The notes below the pieces were generated by a model. That model was not told the origin of the DNA, searched no databases, and worked only from the letters and a program-made list of their open reading frames with translations. The position numbers and the translations under genes are program-made. Below, piece after piece: positions 8,087 through 12,221 of a DNA stretch of 12,221 nucleotides. How positions within the stretch are numbered: position 1 is the first letter of the stretch; each line of letters starts with the position of its first letter. The DNA comes from Roseimaritima sp. (GTDB taxonomy: Bacteria > Planctomycetota > Planctomycetia > Pirellulales > Pirellulaceae): positions 1-12,221 of the forward strand of contig SLFV01000040.1 of the NCBI GenBank assembly GCA_007124075.1. The letters are read 5' to 3'.

Positions 8087-8116
8087 CAAAAAACATTGGA
8101 AAACACTTGTTTTTTG
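8087..8116. repeat. AT-rich inverted repeat upstream of the HU gene
   Basis: CAAAAAACA (8087-8095) and TGTTTTTTG (8108-8116) are perfect 9-base complementary arms with a 12-base spacer. A nested pairing AAAACA (8100-8105) with TGTTTT (8108-8113) competes. It sits about 140 bases before the HU start, just upstream of a candidate promoter. A + strand hairpin ending in a T-run could also act as a terminator, but no + strand gene precedes it nearby. A protein-binding site is the other option. Confidence 0.4.
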
Positions 8117-8128
8117 TGACCTCCCCCG

Positions 8129-8157
8129 TTGCCAATTCGCTTGCAACGTCATTAAAT
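8129..8157 (+). promoter_or_regulatory. Candidate sigma-70-like promoter for the HU gene
   Basis: TTGCCA (8129-8134, five of six matches to the -35 consensus) is followed after 17 bases by TTAAAT (8152-8157, four of six matches to the -10 consensus). Transcription would start near 8164, leaving a leader of roughly 90 bases before the HU ATG. Planctomycete promoters are not well enough known for me to be confident. Confidence 0.3.
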
Positions 8158-8252
8158 CTTGCCAGACAGGTGGCGCTTTTCGCAAACTCCAATCCGTTTC
8201 TCTTACGAATTAACTCGTTTCTTTCACGCATTGACAAAAGGTCGAACAAACC

Positions 8253-8564
8253 ATGGCGAAGACTCCCGCAAAACCCTTAACCAAGACACAGATCGTTGCT
8301 AACCTGGCCGAACGGACCGGTCTGACGAAGAAAGATGTCGGTGGGCTGCTGGATGCGTTGTCCGAGGAGATCGGTACTTCGCTGCAGGACGCAAAGCAAT
8401 TTACGATCCCAGGACTTTGCAAGATCACCCTGAAGGACGTCGAGGCCAAACCGAAGCGAAAAGGCCGAAACCCGGCAACCGGAGAGGAAATCTGGTTGGA
8501 CCCCAAACCGGCCAGCAAGAAATTGCTGATCCGTCCGTTAAAGAACTTAAAAGACATGGCGTAA
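8253..8564 (+). CDS. HU-family DNA-binding protein (nucleoid-associated)
   Basis: 103 residues, slightly longer than the usual 90. The HU/IHF layout is clear: a basic N-terminal extension (1-10), two dimerisation helices (about 11-46), a saddle strand with IPGLCKI at 52-58, then a DNA-binding beta arm carrying RKGRNPATGEEI (69-80). Pro74 in the arm tip is the residue that intercalates into DNA in HU and IHF. The C-terminus is Lys/Pro-rich and ends LKNLKDMA. HU dimers bend and compact DNA without strong sequence specificity and affect replication, repair and transcription. The usual Phe-Gly-rich saddle motif is replaced by Leu-Cys-Lys, a pattern I associate with planctomycete and chlamydial HU-like paralogues rather than housekeeping HU. 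The start has AAAAGG (8236-8241) 11 bases upstream. It stands as the first gene after a long intergenic region and is probably transcribed on its own. Confidence 0.93.
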   Translation: MAKTPAKPLTKTQIVANLAERTGLTKKDVGGLLDALSEEIGTSLQDAKQFTIPGLCKITLKDVEAKPKRKGRNPATGEEIWLDPKPASKKLLIRPLKNLKDMA

Positions 8565-8683
8565 CCGTCAGCCGCCGTTTTGAATCGGATCACCGCGATC
8601 ATTTTCTTGAAGGTCTGGCGAGTTGCACCGCTGGGCCTTCTTCATTTTATTCCGATCTGCCGACTTGGTTGCTCGCGTCCCTG

Positions 8684-9709
8684 ATGACTGTTCCCCCCGC
8701 ATCGTTTCGTGCTTGGCAAGTTGATCAAGACGGTCGGCACGCCATGCGTAAGGTTTCGATCGATGGCTGGCCCTCCGGTTCGGTTGTGCTGAAAACCTGC
8801 TATTCATCATTGAACTACAAAGACGCGCTCGCTGCGTCCGGGCATCGCGGGGTTGTCGGCAGCCTGCCTCATGTCCCTGGAATCGATGTCGCTGGCGTGG
8901 TGGCTGCCAGTGATGATGCCGCCTTCCAGCCCGGTGACCGCGTCTTTGTGACCGGTTACGATTTCGGCGCACCGGCGTGGGGCGGCTGGTCTCCCTGGGT
9001 TCGTGTTCCCGCCGATTGGGTTTGTCGATTGCCCAAGACGATTGGCTTCCCCGATGTTATGACGCTGGGGACTGCCGGGTTCACCGCAGCGCAGTGTATC
9101 GATGCGATCCGGAGTCAGGAGGTTTCTCCTGACAGTGGGGAGATCTTGGTCACCGGCGCGAGCGGGGGCGTCGGTTGCCTGGCGGTGATTTTACTGTCGG
9201 CTGCGGGTTATCGCGTCGTTGCGATTACGGGTAAGCCCGACCAGCAGCAGTGGCTGCGTCGCTGCGGTGCCGTCCGAGTGATGGGTCGCGAAGCAATTTG
9301 TCCAGGTCAAGCCGATGCTGCCAAGCCTTTGTTGCGCGCCGCATGGGCCGGTGCTGTAGATACGGTTGGTGGCGAGGTGCTGGCGAACGTGCTGAAGCAG
9401 GTTCAACATCGCGGCTGCGTGGCGACCTGTGGAAACGTAGCCGGGACCGAACTTCACACGACGGTTTTTCCGTTTATCCTGCGAGGCCTCCGGTTGATCG
9501 GGATCGATTCGGCGCGCTGCCCCCGCGGTCCTCGGGACGCGATTTGGGACGCATTGTTTTCCCCCGAAGTCCAAGCGATGATCGCGGATCGCTTGCAGCC
9601 CGGACTGCAAGTTGTCCCTCTGGAACGGATCCACGAAGCGGTGGGAAGGATGCTGGCAGGAAACAGTACAGGAAGGGTGATCATTCAGACCGCGTCAGAC
9701 CTGGCGTAG
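8684..9709 (+). CDS. acuI: YhdH/AcuI-type NADPH-dependent acrylyl-CoA reductase (MDR superfamily quinone oxidoreductase-like)
   Basis: 341 residues, close to the 325-330 usual for YhdH/AcuI. Family signatures run in order: YSSLNYKDALA (40-50), PHVPGIDVAG (62-71), GDRVFVTGYDFG (84-95), GTAGFTAAQC (129-138), the Rossmann NADPH site VTGASGGVGCLA (156-167), WAGAVDTVGG (221-230) and PFILRGLRLIGIDS (263-276). No zinc ligands are present, as expected for this zinc-independent branch. AcuI reduces acryloyl-CoA to propionyl-CoA with NADPH, detoxifying acrylate formed from 3-hydroxypropionate or DMSP; it is a soluble cytoplasmic enzyme. The reading frame stays open back to 8417, overlapping the HU gene in another frame, but homology begins only after the ATG at 8684, which has a weak ribosome site. 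It lies 119 bases after HU and 188 before cysI on the same strand, with no obvious functional link to either. Confidence 0.9.
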   Translation: MTVPPASFRAWQVDQDGRHAMRKVSIDGWPSGSVVLKTCYSSLNYKDALAASGHRGVVGSLPHVPGIDVAGVVAASDDAAFQPGDRVFVTGYDFGAPAWGGWSPWVRVPADWVCRLPKTIGFPDVMTLGTAGFTAAQCIDAIRSQEVSPDSGEILVTGASGGVGCLAVILLSAAGYRVVAITGKPDQQQWLRRCGAVRVMGREAICPGQADAAKPLLRAAWAGAVDTVGGEVLANVLKQVQHRGCVATCGNVAGTELHTTVFPFILRGLRLIGIDSARCPRGPRDAIWDALFSPEVQAMIADRLQPGLQVVPLERIHEAVGRMLAGNSTGRVIIQTASDLA

Positions 9710-9750
9710 TCATTATCCGTCAACGTCGGTATAGTTGGGTTCGAGGGAAG

Positions 9751-9797
9751 ATGCACGCTCCGTCGTGGTTGATGTCAGGGGAGGCGTGATGAAATAG
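9751..9797 (+). other. Overlapping micro-ORFs in the cysI leader
   Basis: A 12-codon frame (ATG 9751 to TGA 9787-9789, MHAPSWLMSGEA) has GAGG 4 bases before its start. Its stop overlaps the ATG at 9789 of a two-codon frame (ATG AAA TAG, 9789-9797), and the strongest Shine-Dalgarno-like run of the window, AGGGGAGG (9777-9784), sits 4 bases before that ATG. Such an arrangement could couple translation to leader folding, but frames this short also arise by chance. Nothing shows they are translated. Confidence 0.25.
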
Positions 9798-9798
9798 T

Positions 9799-9846
9799 GC
9801 CGGGCAAACCCGCAAAGTCCGCTACCTGGTGTACCGCGATGCGGCG
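9799..9846 (+). promoter_or_regulatory. Candidate structured RNA leader upstream of cysI
   Basis: Two compact hairpins are visible: CGGG/CCCG (9801-9804 with 9809-9812, loop CAAA) and CCGC/GCGG (9834-9837 with 9841-9844, loop GAT). They are GC-rich in a leader that then becomes AT-rich before the cysI ATG. The words GGGCAAACC and CGCAAAG recall the c-di-GMP-I riboswitch, but the spacing is too short for that fold, and no known sulfur-related riboswitch matches. The element may be a regulatory fold or the end of the acuI transcript. Confidence 0.25.
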
Positions 9847-9897
9847 GTTTCCTCAATCCATGTTTTTAAAGAATCCGTATACATAGGTTTTAGATAA

Positions 9898-11622
9898 ATG
9901 GCTAGTGATGCTCCCGAACTGTCGGGCGTGGAAAAGATCAAGGACGAAAGTCAATACCTGCGGGGTACGATCCATGATGAACTTTCCAGTGAGAAATCCA
10001 GTTTTCACAAAGACACCACGCAGTTGCTGAAGTTTCACGGCACCTACCAGCAGGACGATCGCGACCTCCGCAAGGGACTTGCCAAGCAGGGCAAGGAGAA
10101 GGCCTATTCGTGCATGGTACGTTGCCGCATCCCCGGTGGCGGAATTACGGCCGCGCAGTTGGTCGCTTTCCTAGATCTTTGTGACTTGCTGGGCAACTCC
10201 ACACTGAAGATTACGACGCGACAAACCTTTCAACTGCACGGGGTTTTGAAGAAAGATCTGCGCGCGACCATCCGGCGAATCAACGAGATTCAACTTTCCA
10301 CCCTGGCCGCTTGCGGCGACGTTAATCGAAACATCATGTGCTGCCCAGCAAAGCGTGTAGGGACGGTTCATCAAGTGCTTCAGGATTTGGCGCAGGAACT
10401 GACAATTGCCTTGGCACCGCAAACGGGTGCGTACTACGAACTGTGGGTTATTGATCCCGATACCGGGGAGAAATCCTTGGCCGCTGGTGGGCAGGAGCCG
10501 AAGCAAGAAAGCGAACCGCTGTACGGGCCCCATTACCTGCCGCGGAAGTTCAAGATCGGGATCGCGCTGCCCGAGGACAATTGCATTGATATTTATACGC
10601 AAGATCTTGGGTTTTTGGCGGTCGTCCGCGACAACCAAGTCATTGGCTACAACGTCCTGGTTGGTGGTGGCATGGGGATGACACCTTCGGCCGACAAGAC
10701 CTTCCCAGCGCTAGCAAAACGGATGGCTTTTGCGAAACCCGACCAGGTGGTCGATGTGGCCAAAGCGGTCATCATGGTGCAACGTGACTTCGGCAATCGT
10801 ACTGACCGCAAGGTTGCTCGAATGAAGTACTTGATCGCCAATTGGGGGATTGGGAAGTTTCGCCAGAAAGTCGAGGAATACTTTGGGGCATCGCTGCCCG
10901 ATTGCACCGCAGATGATGTGTATGGTTTTGACGATCATATGGGCTGGCAGGAACAGGGCGATGGTCTTTGGTCCTACGGGTTGAACGTCGAAAACGGCAG
11001 GCTGTATGACAATGATCACGTCAAACTGAAGGCCGCATTTCGAGCCATCGCGCTGCGGTGGGACATGCCGATGCGTCTGACATCGCATCAAAGTATTATC
11101 TTCTGCGACATCAAGCCCGAGGATCGAGAGGGATTGTTACAGGTTTTGCGGGACCATGGTATCCGCTTGACGGAGGATACCAGTACGGTTCGGCGTTGGT
11201 CAATCGCTTGCGTCGGTTTACCGACGTGCGGTCTTGCCGTCACTGAAAGTGAACGGGCCTTGCCGGGAATCATCGACCGCCTGGAGGCTCCACTGGCAAA
11301 GCTAGGCCTGAATCAAGAGGCGTTTACGATTCGCATGACAGGCTGCCCCAATGGCTGTGCGCGACCCTACAACGCCGACATTGGCTTGGTCGGCCAAACC
11401 GTTGGCCGCTATCGATTGTTTATGGGCGGCGCTTTACTGGGCAAACGGCTGAATTATCTGTACAAGGAGAAGGTTGCGGCAGATGATGTCGTTGGCGAAA
11501 TCGTTGCCGTCTGCTCGGCATTCAAAACCCATCGTCGGGAGGGCGAAACCTTGGGGGGGTTCTGCAGTCGGGTCGGACGCGATGAATTGGAACGCTTGGC
11601 CGCCGAAGCTCCCACGGTTTAA
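9898..11622 (+). CDS. cysI: Assimilatory sulfite reductase, siroheme/[4Fe-4S] hemoprotein (beta) subunit
   Basis: 574 residues, against 570 in E. coli CysI, and collinear with it. The enzyme reduces sulfite to sulfide with six electrons for cysteine synthesis. Signatures: ESQYLRGTI (17-25), FHGTYQQDDRD (46-56), RCRIPGGGIT (75-84), TTRQTFQLHG (106-115), NRNIMC (143-148), YLPRKFKIGI (213-222) and GNRTDRK (299-305). The four cluster and siroheme ligands are intact: Cys438 and Cys444 (C-x5-C) and Cys483 and Cys487 (C-x3-C in TGCPNGCARP). Basic residues that bind sulfite in E. coli have counterparts near Arg77, Arg144, Lys217 and Lys219. The protein is cytoplasmic. The ATG at 9898 fits the family start, although no good Shine-Dalgarno site precedes it. 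No cysJ flavoprotein gene lies in the window, so the electron donor (NADPH flavoprotein or ferredoxin) is open. Length and motifs favour the CysI branch over ferredoxin-nitrite reductase. Confidence 0.93.
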   Translation: MASDAPELSGVEKIKDESQYLRGTIHDELSSEKSSFHKDTTQLLKFHGTYQQDDRDLRKGLAKQGKEKAYSCMVRCRIPGGGITAAQLVAFLDLCDLLGNSTLKITTRQTFQLHGVLKKDLRATIRRINEIQLSTLAACGDVNRNIMCCPAKRVGTVHQVLQDLAQELTIALAPQTGAYYELWVIDPDTGEKSLAAGGQEPKQESEPLYGPHYLPRKFKIGIALPEDNCIDIYTQDLGFLAVVRDNQVIGYNVLVGGGMGMTPSADKTFPALAKRMAFAKPDQVVDVAKAVIMVQRDFGNRTDRKVARMKYLIANWGIGKFRQKVEEYFGASLPDCTADDVYGFDDHMGWQEQGDGLWSYGLNVENGRLYDNDHVKLKAAFRAIALRWDMPMRLTSHQSIIFCDIKPEDREGLLQVLRDHGIRLTEDTSTVRRWSIACVGLPTCGLAVTESERALPGIIDRLEAPLAKLGLNQEAFTIRMTGCPNGCARPYNADIGLVGQTVGRYRLFMGGALLGKRLNYLYKEKVAADDVVGEIVAVCSAFKTHRREGETLGGFCSRVGRDELERLAAEAPTV

Positions 11623-11623
11623 T

Positions 11624-11645
11624 CCGCAGGCATTTTCGCCTGCGG
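11624..11645 (+). terminator. Hairpin just after cysI
   Basis: CCGCAGGC (11624-11631) and GCCTGCGG (11638-11645) form a perfect 8-bp GC-rich stem with a 6-base loop, starting one base after the cysI stop codon. Its position and strength suit an intrinsic terminator or a 3' end stabiliser. The usual T-run is missing (TGTTGGGG follows), so termination would be inefficient or need another factor. Confidence 0.5.
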
Positions 11646-11706
11646 TGTTGGGGTGGTGATCCTGACCGTTGATGATGACTCCTTTGCTTTTTCCCACGAG
11701 GCCCAC

Positions 11707-12221
11707 ATGCGTGCACATTTTGTTAGCCCCCCCGTATTGAACTCGCCGTTTCCTGTGTTTTGGGTATTGTTTTGGGTATTGCTTGCGTCAGGACCGGTGG
11801 TGCAGGAGGGCGCCGCCCAGTCGCCCCAGCAGCAGCGTTACAAGCTTCAAGCCCGCGCCAGTGAACTGGATCCGCGGACCAAAGAATACCCAGAAATCAA
11901 CTTTGTTTTCCAACAGGACGGGCGACCGCAAGACGTCCAGAACGCTTCGGTTGACACTCGCGTGGATTCCGCGGGTAAATTGGTAATTTGGTTGATGGGG
12001 CACAATGATGCACTGTTTCAGCGGCTCAACACCTATGGTCTGCACGCCATCCAGGTCAGCTACGCGAACAAATGGTTTGGGATTCTGTGTCGTCCGCAGC
12101 CAGCAGACTTGAAGGCCCGGGGACAAGTTCGCCTGGAAGCTGCCACCGGCCAGGATTTTAGCGATGAATTGAACCTGCAACCTGCCGATGGCATGCAACA
12201 GCGAGCGTTCCAGTTCGTCAA
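11707..12221 (+). CDS. N-terminal part of a secreted protein, possible alpha/beta hydrolase (3' end outside window)
   Basis: The frame runs from ATG 11707 to the right edge, giving 171 codons of an incomplete gene. GAGG (11698-11701) lies 5 bases before the ATG, the best ribosome site among the main genes. The N-terminus looks like a Sec signal peptide: a short basic start, a hydrophobic core at 15-28 containing a duplicated FWVL, and likely cleavage after AAQ near residue 38. The mature part begins Gln-rich, then shows KLVIWLMGHN (91-100), a beta strand leading to a turn, and GLHAIQVSYANKWF (111-124). This pattern resembles planctomycete secreted proteins of the alpha/beta hydrolase type annotated as BPSS1187 family, in which the nucleophile motif would lie beyond the edge; that assignment is from memory and tentative. 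It is probably exported to the periplasm. The hairpin upstream suggests a transcription unit separate from cysI. Confidence 0.8.
   Translation, partial: MRAHFVSPPVLNSPFPVFWVLFWVLLASGPVVQEGAAQSPQQQRYKLQARASELDPRTKEYPEINFVFQQDGRPQDVQNASVDTRVDSAGKLVIWLMGHNDALFQRLNTYGLHAIQVSYANKWFGILCRPQPADLKARGQVRLEAATGQDFSDELNLQPADGMQQRAFQFV
11758..11781. repeat. Tandem 12-bp duplication in the signal peptide
   Basis: TTTTGGGTATTG occurs twice back to back (11758-11769 and 11770-11781), giving FWVL-FWVL in the hydrophobic core of the secreted protein. The copies are identical, which suggests a recent in-frame duplication. Confidence 0.9.

Larger units (their letters stand above)
7739..8252. other. 514-base divergent intergenic region
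   Basis: This stretch separates the start of the - strand giant gene from the start of the + strand HU gene and must hold promoters for both. I see an AT-rich inverted repeat (8087-8116) and a possible sigma-70 promoter (8129-8157) near the HU side. No tRNA, riboswitch or convincing small gene is visible. A 78-codon frame on the - strand (8013-8249) has no ribosome site or family likeness and is not called. I could not identify a promoter for the giant gene. Confidence 0.6.

Noticed and set aside
8013-8249. 78-codon - strand frame ending beside the HU start
   Set aside because: No ribosome site, no recognisable family, and it would read through the likely HU promoter; treated as chance.
7739-8252. 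Possible tRNA or small RNA gene in the long gap
   Set aside because: No T-loop motif or cloverleaf arms found on either strand by eye.
8417-8683. Upstream extension of the acuI frame overlapping the HU gene, suggesting a fusion
   Set aside because: The extension is in a different frame from HU and has no similarity to the MDR family; homology starts at the ATG at 8684.
9799-9846. c-di-GMP-I (GEMM) riboswitch
   Set aside because: Words GGGCAAACC and CGCAAAG are present, but they are adjacent, leaving no room for the intervening hairpin, and the 3' receptor part is not matched. Kept only as an unspecified structured leader.

Overview
The window looks like a chromosomal segment from a planctomycete, most likely a Pirellulales (Rhodopirellula-like) bacterium. 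This is inference from gene content and style: a kinase-like ATPase paired with an ExeA-type ATPase as in exosortase-type exopolysaccharide loci, an HU variant with the lineage-typical basic C-terminus, a secreted protein of a planctomycete-rich type, a very long uncharacterised protein, moderately high GC and mostly weak Shine-Dalgarno sites. I see no tRNA, rRNA, CRISPR array, insertion sequence or phage gene.

Left block (2-3388, + strand): the tail of a disordered Pro/Gln/Tyr-rich protein, a protein with a long disordered N-terminus and a BY-kinase/MinD-like P-loop domain whose Walker A is degenerate, and a short ExeA-type AAA ATPase. This reads as the right end of an exopolysaccharide/exosortase-associated locus that continues beyond the left edge. 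Gaps of about 110-120 bases separate the genes; the first holds a perfect 9-bp inverted repeat.

Middle block (3515-7738, - strand): one 1407-residue, mostly helical protein that I cannot assign to a family. It carries an acidic linker and an in-frame hexanucleotide microsatellite coding for a His-Glu repeat. It converges with the left block and is divergent from the next gene across a 514-base non-coding region (7739-8252).

Right block (8253-12221, + strand): an HU-family DNA-binding protein, a YhdH/AcuI-type NADPH-dependent acrylyl-CoA reductase, the hemoprotein subunit of assimilatory sulfite reductase (cysI) behind a 188-base leader with small ORFs and hairpins, and the start of a secreted protein, possibly an alpha/beta hydrolase, cut by the right edge. 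AcuI and CysI both use reducing power, and CysI makes sulfide for cysteine synthesis; no cysJ flavoprotein is present here.

The most interesting points are the pseudokinase-like ATPase next to a tyrosine-rich partner, the orphan 1407-residue protein with its repeat tract, and the leader of cysI. None of these proves a new system from sequence alone.
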